Translations under genes and position numbers: made by a program
Part shown: piece after piece, positions 1-11,711 of the stretch
How positions within the stretch are numbered: the stretch's first letter is position 1
Layout: each line of letters begins with the position of its first letter
Notes under the pieces: model-generated
The model's input: only the letters and a program-made list of their open reading frames with translations
Told to the model about the DNA's origin: nothing
Database searches by the model: none
NCBI GenBank assembly: GCA_026214975.1
Contig: JAOBSW010000148.1
Span: 1-64,000 of the forward strand
DNA from: Gentiana macrophylla
Lineage: Eukaryota > Streptophyta > Magnoliopsida > Gentianales > Gentianaceae
DNA: 64,000 nucleotides
Reading direction: 5' to 3'

Positions 1-708
1 TCAGATTTCAAAAAGCAAAAACCGCTTCTCTCCTCTCTTTTGCCCTAAAATCGCCGATTCTAAACCGTTTTGAGCGATTCAAAGTGCTACAGCCGCCTTG
101 ATACCCTCCCTTGATTTTCATAACCAAATCCCCAAAACACGATATTTTTTGGAGAATCGGACCCATTGCAAATCCGACGTTTTGGAAGAAAAATTTGATT
201 TTGGAGGTCAATTTTGTGTTGTTTGGACTCGTTTTCACCTCAATAAACATCTACTCACCCTACTCGGTAAGCTAGTAACAACTTTTCTAGATTTCATTCA
301 TGTTTTTGTGAGTTCGATCTTGGGTCGGCTCGCTTTTTCTTGAATGTTACCTTAATTTGTTTTTTTTTACGGTTTTGGTGTTTCTTTCTGCTTTCTGTTT
401 TGGTGATGTGGTGTTGTGATGGGTGATGAATGGATTGTTTGGTGATGGTTATGGTGGTGGTTGTGGTTTGGTTGTTTTGAAATCCCGCTTTGGATGTTAA
501 ACGGGTATCTTTTGTGCACATTAGGATTGTTTAGTTTGGACTAAGCGTGGAAATGGTTCATAAGAAAGCGTCGTGAAGAGGCATGGTAAGAAGTGGCCCG
601 GGAGGCGGGGAAAAAGCGTAAAGAGATTGACCCTACCTTAGTTGATCCTAACCGGGTGTGAGTATTCGTGAGCAGCCCAGAGCCACCCAAACTAGGCGAC
701 TTTAAGAG
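1..708 (+). other. G1 non-coding stretch before the post-pol ORF
   Basis: No sustained open frame. A decayed charged coding stretch is visible around 553-705 (a Lys/Arg/Glu-rich frame broken by several stops), which probably belonged to the start of the post-pol ORF. A G/T-rich stretch at 395-480 and a T-run near 360 have no further meaning that I can see. Confidence 0.4.
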
Positions 709-1951
709 ATGAGCCAACCTCGGAGTCCGAGACGGATGATGATGTGCCTTTGGTACGGATGCCTAGAGTTCAGAGAGGTGGAGGTTCGTCTAGGGTTGAG
801 GAAACTGTCGATGCTACCCGGGAAGAGGAACCAGTTGTACCTACAGGCAGCCCCTCCTAGAAAGAAATCTAAAACCGTTGCCCGATGCCATTGCCTGCCT
901 CGTCGATTCGTGAACCACAGAGCCCATGAAGTTTATACTAAACATTACTTTTCGAGAAACATGTTGGTTGAGAGGGCTATTTTGGAGGCGAAGGCCGATC
1001 CAGGGTTCGTTAAGTTGCTTAAGGATAGGAAATGGGAAGCCTTGATGACAATCCCGACTACCCCGGTGAATAGCTCCCTAGTTCGGGAATTTTATGCAAA
1101 CTGTTCGGAAACCGACTTGGGGACAAAGGTAGTCGTGGTTCGAGGGGTAGAAGTTCCCTTTACACCGGAGGTGATTAATCAGAAATACAACTTAGCGGCT
1201 TTCGAGGGTCGGGATTATAAGGAGGAGATTGTGCATGACATGCAGTTTGGGGGACAGGATCCTTTGGAGGAGTTGAGATTGAGAGTTTGCCCGGATGTGG
1301 CCTGGACGTTGAGACCGGGAGGAGACCGGAAGGAGTTGGTTACCACGACCTGGACGGAGGATTGGAAGGTCCAGTGTCGATTCATTCAGAGTCGGTTGTT
1401 GCCTAAGAACAACTTGACACATTTTCATATAGGTGACCTGGGCATGTTGTATGCGTTGACATTTGGCTTGAATGTGGATGTGGGACAGGCATTGTATGAC
1501 GAGATCTCGATCAATCAAAAGGTTTATACACGGAGCTTGATCGTCCCTCATTTGATCCACAGTTTGTGCCTCGATGCCGGTGTGCCCGAGTTTGGGGCGC
1601 ATCATAAGCCGAAGAACCCAAGGCCTTTACAAAGGGAAAAGAGTAAGCCCTCGGGACATTCTGAGCCGGAGGCACCTCCGGAGCCTGGTTCATCGGCAAC
1701 GCCTCGTGCATCCTCCCTTCCTCCTTTATCTCCCGCTGTCAGGATGCGGTTAAGCATGGCAAATAGTTTCCGGGAGTGGCTCGGTGATATTCGGGATGCA
1801 CAGAACAACATTTTGACAATTCTTCAGTGCATCTGTGAGGGCCGGCAACCGAGGACGACATAATCTTCAATCCGAGCCCGCTGATTATCTCTTTGTCGAT
1901 GAGATTGAGCAGGTCATTGCGGATGTTCTACACGATTTCGAGTCATCTTGA
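709..1951 (+). pseudogene. post-pol ORF with 'putative plant transposon protein' domain
   Basis: A 384-codon open frame runs 709-1863. Residues about 85-300 resemble the domain that plant databases call 'putative plant transposon protein', found in the third ORF of many Athila-type elements. Visible hallmarks are VREFYANCSETD, an EVINQKYNL-like segment, the CRFIQSRLLP segment and a LIVPHLIHSLCLDAGV helix. A Pro/Ser-rich linker follows (residues about 300-345), then a short helical end. The function of this domain is not established; an envelope-like or accessory role is only inferred from position. Two frameshifts are visible. The first 45 or so codons of the open frame are spurious: the native acidic frame is the neighbouring one (EPTSESETDDD) up to about 850. 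The C-terminus continues in another frame past the TAA at 1861 to a TGA at 1949. The frame is therefore non-functional as it stands. Confidence 0.7.
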
Positions 1952-3475
1952 GATGAGGAGCACCCGACTCGGACTTCGGCGGCTCGGGCCACGGAACCAC
2001 CTTTCCGGACCTCCTCCGATCCTCCATTGATGATTCTCATGGCTCGAGCCAACCTTGATCTTATTTGTCTATTTTCACGTTGGTTGTTTTGTATTGACAT
2101 TTTTACTTATAAGGTTCGTTGTAATTTTGATTTTGTTACTATTTATTTTCGATGGATCATGTAAGCCATAAGGCGGCAGACTTTCATTTCAAGCGTGTTT
2201 CAACTTTCTCGGATGTATTCGCGGCTATCACTTTGCTTTATCTTCATTTTTGATATCTCTTTTCATGTTGGTATGACTCCCGCTTTCCCGAGATGGTTCC
2301 ATGTTGTCTAAGACGCAACGTGTATCTATATTGTGCAGTTACGCATTCTTGATATCATTATGAAGGCCCGCCCGACCAACGATTCGAGTTTCGATTTAAA
2401 TCGGCTAAGTCTTTTCCTTTTTTTTTTTTTCTTTCGTTTTGCACAACATGAGGACATGTTGATTTTTAAGTGTGGGGGAAGGGAATGTTTCGATATGTAT
2501 CTACACATTTGCTTAATTCGTAATGTTTCTATGCAAATGAGCTAAAATTTTTGGAATTTTCCGACACTGTTGTTTTTGTTTTGTCCCGAGTAGGCGATTC
2601 GATTCAATGTATCATATATTTGGTAAGTTAGATGTTTCACCTGACACTATTTTTCACGAGCCATAGTGAATGATGAGCTAATTTATAAAGTTATACCCCT
2701 TTTGGATTAGTGGTTTTTGATTTTCTCGTAAGTCATGTGCTTAGTGCTACGTATATATCGTGAGATTTATGATAGTTTGTATTTAGATCCGAAGTATGAT
2801 ATACTGTGAATATCTAAGGTTTGAATGTGATAAGTAACACGTAACTTATTGTCAAATGAAAAAGTTGAAAAGTAGAATATGAAGAATTATTGGGTGTGTC
2901 GGAAGCTAGTCGATGATTTGAGTGAGGTAGGTATACCACGTATGTCCTATACCACTATGATGACTAAAAGCTCACGACAATCAAGAAGAAGCTACCTTAT
3001 GATTGGAGTAAGGTAGGGTATTATCTCGAAATGTCCTATTCTGCTATGACAGGGCAAGAGCTCATTCTGATGTGTGTTTTAAGTGAAAAGTTAAATCAAC
3101 TGATAAAGTGTTATGAAATGTATATAAGACTAAGTTATCGTCTATCTTATCCCCAGTAGAAACTGACAGATATGTTGTAGGGATTATCCTCTGAGTATGT
3201 CAGAAAGGCCCTAGATATATTCGATCATTCTTTTCGGGATATATCACGTTTGTAGGGTGCATCTTATGAGTGTCCTTTATTACTAGTCTACAAGGGGGTA
3301 TTAGCTGGTTTTGCTTTGAGTTTCTCGAGTTTGGATATAGTGGAAGTTTATTATGGCTATGCACACGCACAAGGGTGAACTTCTGATTTATTGGATATGT
3401 GTTATGCACGTTTAGACGCCTGTTTTTCTCTCGAGCCTAACTTTTGTTTTGTTTTGCTCGGACGAGCAAAAGCTT
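1952..3475 (+). other. G1 3' non-coding tail
   Basis: No coding sequence. Homologous to the 13850-14900 tail of G2 in patches, including a 'GAATATCTAAGGTTTGAATG' phrase (2808; G2 at 14168). Two diverged copies of a phrase built on TGTCCTAT and a following ..CTATGA lie at about 2915-3075. Just before the polypurine tract, GCTCG-GA-CGAGC (about 3457-3468) can form a short hairpin. Confidence 0.5.
2468..2479 (+). other. internal polypurine-tract-like site of G1
   Basis: AAGTGTGGGGGA, almost the same sequence as the terminal polypurine tract at 3476-3488 but about 1.0 kb upstream. G2 has a matching internal site at 13837-13848. Confidence 0.45.
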
Positions 3476-3488
3476 AAGTGTGGGGGAG
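3476..3488 (+). other. polypurine tract of G1
   Basis: AAGTGTGGGGGAG directly before the LTR start TGTTAAGG. It would prime plus-strand synthesis. Confidence 0.75.
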
Positions 3489-3862
3489 TTGTTAAGGGTG
3501 AATTTATACGGTTTATAACGCTATATTCTATGATAATTTTCCCCATATTTGTATGGAATTGCATAAGAAACATGTGTTTAATGAAAATATTGAGTAAATG
3601 ATATTTTAGAAGAGTTAATCGCAAAATAGGTTGATTTATGTGTTTTAATTATGATTTTATGATTATTTGGACATTATTACGTTTTGCGATGTTTTTATGT
3701 GTTATAGATACGTGTTTGATGCTCAAGAGATGATCAAAAAGAGATAAGAGTCGAAATATATGATGATAAAAGAGATAATGAAGGAATTGACAAGAAGAAA
3801 AGAGATAAAGATCAATAAATCAAAATCGATCATATCAAATGGCGTCTGAATCTCCGCCCGGT

Positions 3863-4015
3863 GGACGGGCGTCGATGTAATTGAACGAGCGTCCAGGATG
3901 TCATCTTTGATTCTGGAAGTTTGGACGCTGGGTGGACGAGCGTCTGGTCATGACTCGGCCCGATTCGAAGTTTTATTGAGGAGTGGACGGGCGTTCAAGG
4001 TTTCAGACGGGCGTC
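3863..4015 (+). promoter_or_regulatory. five-copy GGACGGGCGTC motif cluster in G1 U3
   Basis: Near-identical 11-mers at 3863, 3883, 3934, 3985 and 4005 (GGACGGGCGTC, GAACGAGCGTC, GGACGAGCGTC, GGACGGGCGTT, AGACGGGCGTC), all in the same orientation. They end about 35 bp upstream of the TATA box. A partial copy lies near 3923 and a short GGCGTC at 3841. The placement suggests an LTR enhancer; this is an inference. Confidence 0.55.
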
Positions 4016-4048
4016 CGGTGGCCGACTTAGCAGAACCGACTTTGAAAT

Positions 4049-4058
4049 CTATATATAG
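4049..4058 (+). promoter_or_regulatory. TATA box of the G1 LTR
   Basis: CTATATATAG, followed by a purine/AC-rich stretch typical of a plant transcription start. Sits downstream of the motif cluster. Confidence 0.55.
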
Positions 4059-5068
4059 TCGGCTGTTTTCTCCACAAAAGAGAATCATACACTCATTATT
4101 CAAAACCCTAGACCTAGGGGCGGCTTTAGGCTGCGTTTTTCATCTTTTTATTCCTATTTTTATGCTCTTAGTTTAGATTAAACACTAGTTACTTTTTATG
4201 CATCTTTGTTTACGCAAATTTGAGTTCTTGAGGATGTTCAGAGGCTAAAAGCTTCATCAAACGAGTATTGTGAAGCCGCCCAACAATTGTTGATTTCGTT
4301 TTCGATTATACTTGTGAGTTTTTAATAAAGGTTGTTTCTTATTCATGCTTATTCATGTTTAATTTGTTTTTATATCGGAAGATATGCATGTGTTGATTGT
4401 TTATTGTTGATGGAAGTCTTAATAAACCCTAGATCACCATGAATAAGAATAGTAATTCGAATCTATCATAACGGAAGTTAATAGGTCTAATTACTAGATT
4501 ATAAACACAAAGTTTGCACCTTTGGTTATTAAACGCGTTAATCTTACATCGGAAGATAATAGATTGATAGATGAACTTTCTAAGGAATTAGGGTTCATGT
4601 TTAGGTGAGGTGAATCACAACCTGAATAAAAACTGCAATATAATCGAGATAGGGAATCAATGCTTGTTGGATAGGTGGATCAATCCTCGTTTGCTCGTTA
4701 TAAATTTGATTTAAATCCTTAAAAGCTTGAATTTGTCTAGTTAGTTTACTTTTATCTGCATCTTAGATTAGTTAGTTTAAATTGGTTCGCAGCCCGTATC
4801 TTTCCTGGCTTTAGATCATCTCTTCTGTCCAGTTTTATGTTTTAGTTAAGTTTAATTTTCAGTATTTCGTTCAGTTTTATCCGCTATTTAGCTTAGTAAT
4901 CGTGACATAGGTTAGTTAGATAAAAACTAGAAATCGCAATCGTTTAGTTCCCGTAAGATCGACCGGCATTAACCGCTATTACTACGATCCTTATACTTGA
5001 GGTTAACCGGATTATTACTTGTTTATTTCGTGTTGATAAAATCGTGTGATAAAGAATAAAGAAGACTT

Positions 5069-5335
5069 CCTTTATATATATACATATCTTCGGTGTATAT
5101 ATATATATCTATCTCTTTCGCTTTTTTAGTTTTAGTAACGGCATTATGCTTTGGAAATAATTTAGCGATAGTAGTATCGTTGTAATGCTCGGAAATTATC
5201 GGTAGCTCGGTGATGTTTGTAGTCGTTGTAATATCCGGAAGACTATGATCTCGGAATCAACAATTTGTAATCGGGTAATTTTATATATATATAGATCTAT
5301 TTCGTTTTCTTCCTCTCTTTTTTATCTTATTCGGG

Positions 5336-5373
<38 letters not shown>

Positions 5374-6427
5374 AAAATACCGTTGTAATAGTATAATTAT
5401 CAATAGTTCGTTGTTTTGATTTTTTTATTTACTTTTACGCATTTTACTTACGCATTTTATTTACGCACTTATATATATATATATACTTTTACGCATTTAC
5501 TTACATTATTTACTTTTACGCACTTATATATATATATAGTATATTTACTTTTATGCACTTATATATATTATTAGCTATATAACTATATATCTATATATAT
5601 AAATATATATATGTACTTATAAAAAAATGAATTCGCTTTTACTTTTTCGTCGTTAATATAATTTCCGTTAATCATTCCGTTATTATCGCTAAAATGAATA
5701 GCTAAACGACGTATAGTCGAATTATGTAAAACGAGTAAAACGCCTCAAAGGGGATTAAACGGGAGTTGTGTAGCACGTAATATAATGTTTTAATGATTAA
5801 TCCACGCCCTAAAACTTATTTTAAACGCCTTTGAATTAGATCGATCATCTAGTCCCATCGTCACACACGTCGAACTTATAAATGCATTTTGCGGTGAGAT
5901 GTGGGAAAAAAGGTTTTTGGGATCGCGTAGATTCGGCCTAGTTGTTAGGACCGTTTCCAATACAGAGGTTTGTCATCGTTGTTCGAGCGACTTTAAGAGC
6001 GTAATCATGTTAGGGTTAATCGGTTTTCTAAAGGAAAATTAATTAACTTCACATAGGGTGTTGAGTGAGAGTTGTTGAGATCTTAACACTGCAATTAGGA
6101 GTTGGCACTCGTGGATGTCGTTAAAATTATCGTGGAAAGGTAGGTTGGTTAAAACACGCTCCCTGTCAAGTCTTCCCTTAGGGGTAAAAGTAACTCGTTG
6201 GATCATAATTCGGCTATACCTTTTAATAACTAGAACTACAACCGTTAGCTAATTTTTACTTTCGCACTAGTGTAATATCTCTCCACCGCAATCTTGACCT
6301 AAACTAAGTTCTACGTCGACTTTGGTACTTAAACGTTGTTCCCTGTGGATTCGACCTTGCTATCACTATACTACTGTTGATTCGATACTTTGTCGGTTAA
6401 AGTTAGCAGTTAGTTATTTTGCTATCA
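5069..6427 (+). repeat. 5' LTR of G2, lacking U3
   Basis: Nearly identical to 15933-17226 of the 3' LTR and ends in the same GCTATCA. The U3 part (1.0 kb in the 3' LTR) is absent; the preceding DNA is the G1 LTR. The shared segment begins about 30 bp after the 3' LTR's TATA box, close to where R should start. It has one block (about 48 bp near 6020-6085) that is missing from the 3' LTR. It contains several TA-rich microsatellites and repeated TTACGCATTT phrases. Confidence 0.8.
5075..5103 (+). other. hairpin at the start of R
   Basis: TATATATACA and TGTATATATA pair across a 9-nt loop containing CTTCGG. The same structure is in the 3' LTR at about 15939-15967. It would form at the extreme 5' end of the element RNA if the transcription start is where predicted. 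Confidence 0.4.
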
Positions 6428-6435
6428 AGAATTTT

Positions 6436-6453
6436 TGGCGCCGTTGCCGGGGA
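6436..6453 (+). other. primer-binding site, tRNA-Asp
   Basis: TGGCGCCGTTGCCGGGGA, 8 bp after the LTR end, is complementary to the 3' end of plant tRNA-Asp(GTC) including CCA. This is the primer site known for Athila-type elements. Confidence 0.92.
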
Positions 6454-6689
6454 ATACTACGTTTGATATCTTGTAAGTTGACCGAAAGCCTGGGCTTAGG
6501 TCGTTTTTATTTTAGTTTTTGTTATCAAGTTTTTCGTAGATAGGTTTTTGTTCCTACTTCTGTTTCCATATCCTTTTCTGTTTCTTATCATCGAGGTTGG
6601 GTGATGGATTCTCGGTGAATTCCATCTCATGAAGCATAAGGAAAAAAATCTCAAACCTCGTGATTTAGGTGTTGGTGTTCAGATCGTTT

Positions 6690-8872
6690 ATGACTCAAAG
6701 TTCTAAAGAACCTCTCATCGAACCCATCGAAGAAATCGAAGCTTACGCACGTCATAGAAACAGTCAGCGCCGAGGAGAAATCCTAGTCGCTAGTCCGAAC
6801 CCTTTGTTTGAAGAAAGAGAGACATTAGAAAGATCACTTTCTAATTCCTCTGCAGAAATGGACGATATAATAACTAGAAAAAACGGTAAGGATCCCAGTG
6901 ATGAACAGACTCTACAGGGGCAAACCTCAACCACTACTGGTGGTAATGCAACAGTACCTTTGCAAACTCCACCGAGGACCCCTCGTCATGAACCACTGAG
7001 AGAAGACAACACAGGGCTACGTCAGTTGGGATCGCAACATTTAATCCAGAGGCCAGGGATTGGACAATACAGAGTAGGACAAGATGCTCAGGATACACAG
7101 GACTTCAGACCCGAATTAGACCAAGAAACGGTAAATCGAGTACTTCGGATGCTAGAGATGCAAGGAAATCAACAGGGGTTCCAAAACCCGTATAACCCGT
7201 ATAATCCACTCTCCTCCGGCCACCGATGGCTCGGCCAAGCACATGGACCGAGGGTTTGTCGAGATTACGTCACTACCCCACAGAAGTTATAGGACACAAC
7301 CCAATTAGGGTACCCCAATTAATGCAAATAACATGGATATTAAGCAAAATATTTTGAACATGTTGGGGAACATGCCTTGTTCCATGGGAAGTCGATCGAG
7401 AACCCGAACACTTTTTTCGGATCACTTTCTCCAGATCGTGGGACAATGAAATATAACGGGTGAGTGATGAGGCGGTAAAATTAATAGTTTTTCCGTTTGC
7501 ATTAAGAGGAGCTGCTAAGGATTGGTACGACTCTTTACCAAATGACTTACATACGTACGCAATGACGTAACGAGTATTCTGAAAAGTACTTCCTCCGGCA
7601 AAGATTTTGGATCGAAAGAAGAAATCTCTTCGCTTGATGGTCTCGAGGAGAGACACTAAAAGAGACTTATGAAAGATTTAGGGGTTGCTAAAAGATGCCC
7701 TCCACACGGTTTTTCACGGTGGAGCAAGTTATTATATTATTCAGGGCCTTAGAGCCGATGGACCAAAACAAGTCGAATGTCGCAAGCGCCGGAGATATTA
7801 TGAATCTACCACCGGAACAAGCAATGAGACAGATAGAAAATGCGCGAGATGGAGAAGGACAATGGGGATCGAGCGAGAAAGAAGAAGAAAGCCCCAATGG
7901 AAAGTGTAAAGTCATTTGAAAGAGGAACTCGATCGAGAATCGCCATGCATGACAAGATGCAAGAAATGGTACTAAAGATGGACCGAATGGAGTCGGGAAG
8001 AAAGAAGACACATCGGTGCCAACTCGTGGAGGTGGACATTCGCCATAGAATGTGCATCATTGAAAAATCCACTTATCCACAACGATTGACACCTACTCCA
8101 AAGACAACAACAAACCGCAATCGTAATGACCAACAGGCGAATGAATGTCTATGCGATGGGACAGATGGATATGAATCGCCAAGAGTTTGGCCAAGATAAC
8201 AAGTGGAATCAAAACTTTAATAATCATCAAGGGCCACAATTGGATTATGGTATGAATGATGGTTCACAACAATATGATGTGAATTATGTTGGACAAGGTT
8301 GGAATCAGGGGCAGAATCAGAATTGGAATAGAAACAATAATCAGAATCAAGACTTTAGGCAAAACCAAAGCTCATACAACCGACCTTGGAATCATAATCC
8401 CAGCAACTGAGTTCATACGTAATCAAAACCGAGGCTATTATCGTAATAATCGTAATCCACGCCTCACCACAAGGACAAAGAAGAAAATCGAGTTCATATT
8501 GGAATCAAAATCAATTTGGAATCGTAATCGTGGTCAGCAAAACAATCAGAATCAGCAAGTGAGCCAGCCATCTTTGAGAAGTAATAATTCTGGCACCTAT
8601 CAACATCCAAACGCTCATCTGCACCATAATAATCAAAGCAATCAGCAACCAAACAATTCTGGTGTTCAAAAGATGGCCACTGAGATACTCCTGGAGAAAT
8701 TAGACAGGAATGTTTCTGAGTTAAATAAGAATGCTATAGAGCAAAAAGTGGTCACACATTCTGCCATTCGAAACTTGGAGACCCAAGTAGGTCAAATAAC
8801 CGACACTCTGAAGACAAATCTAAGTGGTGGACTCCCGAGTAACACCGAAAGGAACCCAAAGGATGTGAATGC
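6690..8872 (+). pseudogene. G2 gag (broken)
   Basis: The first ATG of the open frame is at 6690 (MTQSSKEPL..). The frame stays open to 7292, then coding signal continues in shifting frames. The capsid core is recognisable near 7470-7690: a FPFALRGAAKDWYDSLPND segment and a later ETLKETYERF segment, as in the Ty3-type gag domain, followed by LFRALEPMDQN near 7735. The C-terminal part (8126-8700) is extremely Asn/Gln-rich. It ends with RNLETQVGQITDTL, a phrase typical of the Athila gag C-terminus. No CCHC zinc knuckle is visible. The product would form the virus-like particle; at least four frameshifts or stops prevent that. Confidence 0.8.
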
Positions 8873-10068
8873 TTGTGTTCACACGAAGTGGTAAATAGGT
8901 CGGGCCGAGTGAGTGACAAAAGAAAGAATTGTGGGTCAAGAGGCGGCGAGAAAGCTGAGAAAGAGAAAGCAGTTGACTGTGAAGGAGCTATGTATGGTGA
9001 AGTCGAGATCGAAGATTTAGAGACTGGCAATATCAAGCAGAGAATGGAAGCAATGAGGAAAGAATTGGAAGCCACGAAAAGGCTTTGGTGAGGCAAATAA
9101 GAAAGCATTGGAAGGGGGCAAGACCAAGAAAGACTATGTGGTCTTGGACATCAAAGAAGAAGAAGCCTCACCGCCTAAAGAAAGAGGTAAGAAAAAACAG
9201 AATTCCTCCTCCTCCCACGATTTTGATGTTAATACTTTACCCTATCCTCCTAAGGGAACCAGAAGGACATCTCACCTGTGGTCGTGCAAAATTCTGAATC
9301 TTTTAAGGAAGGTAGAGGTGAATATTCCCCTATTAGAGGCAATTTGAGCATTCCCCATACTTTAAGTTTCTAAAAGGAATGTTGTCGAGTAAGGAGAAGA
9401 TGCAACAGATGGTGCACTTGAGTGGGGAATGTTCGCAATCTTTGAGAATAAGATACCTCCCAAGTTACAGGATAGAGGTAGCTTTACCATCCCAATTACC
9501 ATTGGAGAAACTGTGTTTAAAATGTGCTATGTGATCTAGGGCTTCCGTGAGCCTGATGCCCAGAGGAGTTTATGAGAAATTGGGATTGGGAGCATTAGAG
9601 CCAACAGAATGACCTTACAGGATGGCGAGATAGGTCTCATTAGAAACCTCTAGGGGTAGTCAAGATGTGTTGGTGCAGGTAGACAAGTTTGTTTTCCCCG
9701 TTGACTTTGTAGTTTTAGATATGGATATGGATTCTAAAACCCCACTTTTGTTAGGTTGGCCTTTCTTGAACACAGGAGAGACCTTGATAGACGTTAAGAG
9801 GGGAGAGATTATACTACGAGTCGGGAAAGAGAGTGTAGCCATAAATGTGTATAAGGCGATGAAGCATCCTAATGATGAAAAGAGTGATTGTTTTTCTGTT
9901 GATGCTATATATCCTTGTATTGTGGAGCACACTAACCTGCAGGGATACCAAGAACCAATGGAAGAATGCTTGATGAAGTCAAGCACCGCAGAGGATGATG
10001 ATCCACAAATGAGAGTTCGTATATATCATTTGGAGGCAACTCCTTTTGTTGACGCAAGTTTGGAATAA
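8873..10068 (+). pseudogene. G2 gag-pol linker and aspartic protease (broken)
   Basis: Lys/Glu-rich linker sequence (8890-9240) leads into a retropepsin-like domain. The active-site region is at about 9530-9560, where CDLG and SVSLMPRGVYEKLG appear in neighbouring frames. The Asp is still visible, but the DLGAS-type motif is split by a frameshift. The second half is open at 9667-10068, with LLLGWPFLNTGETLIDV and ILRVGKESVAINV, the standard end of Athila-type proteases. The protease would cleave the Gag-Pol polyprotein; it is not functional as it stands. Confidence 0.75.
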
Positions 10069-10289
10069 GAAGCTGTAGAGCTCGGTTTTGACCGGGCAAG
10101 TTGCCAAAGCCGTCAATCGAGGAACCACCTCATGATCCGGAGTTGAAGCCACTTCCTAAGCATTTAAAGTATGTGTTTTAGAACTCGATGAATTACTTCC
10201 TCTTATTGTTTCATCTCGCACTAACCGCTTTGCGAGGAAGCTAAGTTGATCCACGCTCGAAAAAACACAAAAAGGCCTTCGGATGGAAG

Positions 10290-11290
10290 ATGGTTGACAT
10301 AAAAGGGATCAGTGCTGATATCTGCAAGCACAAGATCATTCTGGAAGAAGATGCCAAGCCGGTCAGGCAGTTTCAGAGACGACTAAACCCACATATGCAA
10401 GAGGTGGTGAGGAAAGACGTGGTAAAGATGCTTGAGTTAGGGATAATCTACGCAATCTCCGACAGTGAATGGGTGAGCCCCACGCAAGTCGTGCCTAAGA
10501 AAGGAGGCATTACAGTTGAGCTTAATGAAAAAGGTGTGCCTATTCCTACTCGTTTAGTTACTGGTCACAGGGTTTGTATTGATTTTAGATGCTAAATGAT
10601 AAGACTAGAAAGATCATTTCCCCTACCCTTTATTGATCAAATGCTAGGCGCCTGCCTAAGTGGTCATGCATTTTCTCGCTTTTGGATGGTTTTAGTGGCT
10701 ATTATCAAATTCACATCGATATACATGACCAGGATAAAACTACTTTCACGTGTCCGTATGGCACCTTTGCATTTAGAAGAATGCCGTTTGGGTTGTGTAA
10801 TGCACTGCGACATTCCAACGATGCATGATGGCCATCTTTGCCGATATGATAGAGCATTTCATGGAAGTTTTTATGGATGACTTTAGTGTTTTTGGTGATA
10901 CTTTTGATGAGTGTTTGTTTAACATTGATAAGGTGCTTTACGTTGTGAAGAGACAAACTTGGTTTTAAATTGGGAAAAGTGTCATTTCATGGTAATCGAG
11001 GGAATTGTTTTAGGACATAAGGTATCGGGAAAGGAATAGAGGTCGATAGAGCAAAAATAGAGGTAATTTCTAAGCTTCCTATGCCTACTTAATCAAGACT
11101 CTACGCTCATTCTTGGGACATGCAGGTTTTTATCGTAGATTCATTCCAGGTTTTTCCCACATTGCTAGACCTCTTACTCTTCAATTGATGAAGGGAGCCC
11201 CCTGTGTTTTTGATGCGGCATGCCTAGATGCTTTTCGAACCCTTAAGAAACTTCTTACTTCGGCCCTATCTTAGTAGCACCGATTGGTCT
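10290..11290 (+). pseudogene. G2 reverse transcriptase (broken)
   Basis: An open frame at 10290-10595 covers the RT N-terminus: IILEEDAKPVRQFQRRLNP, then VVPKKGG and RVCIDFR. A one-base shift follows and the fingers/palm continue at about 10605-10960, with PLPFIDQML, a DGFSGYYQI-like segment and MPFGLCNA readable in alternating frames. The catalytic motif is F-M-D-D at 10870-10881, with both Asp codons intact. The connection region follows, with a decayed FLGHAGFYRRFI phrase near 11110. At least four frameshifts interrupt it. Confidence 0.85.
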
Positions 11291-11711
11291 AAGGGGTTCA
11301 AGTGATGTGATGCGAGTGATTATCTTTGTAGGAGTCGCCCTAGGTCGTAAGATTGACAAGTTGTTTCGCCCTATCTACTATGCGAGTCATACCATGAACT
11401 CGGCTCAACAAAAGTATGCCACAACTGAAAAGGAACTTTTAGCTGTTGTTTTTGCTTTCGATAAGTTCCGGTCATACTTGGTTGGATCGAAAGTCATAGT
11501 TCACACTGACCATGCTGCGTTGAGATATCTATTTGCCAAGAAGGATGCAAAACCACGCTTGTTAAGATGGATTTTACTACTTCAAGAGTTCGATGTAGAA
11601 ATTAAGAATCGAAAGGGGTGTGAGAACGTAGTAGCTGACCACCTCAGTAGGATGGAACAGGAGACAAGAAACACTCTATTAGGGTTGAAATTGATGATCA
11701 TTTTCGGATGA
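11291..11711 (+). pseudogene. G2 RNase H domain
   Basis: Open from 11307. It shows [20 protein letters not shown], the [12 protein letters not shown] helix with the catalytic Glu, [11 protein letters not shown] with a catalytic Asp, and the tether end [14 protein letters not shown]. The first catalytic Asp of the domain (in a phrase like CDAS) is disturbed near 11310. It would degrade the RNA strand during reverse transcription. The C-terminal stretch is open, but the upstream frame is disconnected. Confidence 0.83.

Larger units (their letters stand above)
1..5068 (+). mobile_element. G1: Athila/Tat-type Ty3/gypsy element, 3' part
   Basis: The 3' end of an LTR retrotransposon whose gag-pol lies before the window. 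In order it holds a non-coding stretch with a possible intron donor near 265, a post-pol ORF (709-1951), a long non-coding tail, a polypurine tract at 3476-3488 and an LTR starting TGTTAAGG at 3490. The ORF sitting between pol and the 3' LTR is the layout known for Athila-type elements. The tail aligns by eye with the tail of G2: shared phrases around 2805-3060 match 14165-14370, and both end in a GACGA..CAAAAGCT phrase followed by a G-rich tract. The LTR is joined directly to the U3-less LTR of G2 at 5068/5069. Confidence 0.8.
3490..5068 (+). repeat. 3' LTR of G1
   Basis: Starts TGTTAAGG after the polypurine tract. U3 contains a cluster of five GGACGGGCGTC-like motifs (3863-4015) and a TATA box (4050-4058). 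U5 ends with a phrase (GTTCCCGTAAGATCGACC near 4948) that resembles the U5 ends of G2, E and the fragment at 17227. No clean ..CA end is visible before sequence shared with G2's 3' LTR begins at 5069, so the LTR is probably slightly truncated. Confidence 0.65.

Noticed and set aside
1192..1605. 137-codon open frame on the minus strand
   Set aside because: Exact antisense shadow of the G1 post-pol ORF; no protein motif.
5340..5372. Functional meaning for individual TA microsatellites
   Set aside because: TA runs occur throughout the window (5341, 16204, 22806, 23367, 27093, 37193, 39846, 59048) and need no special explanation.
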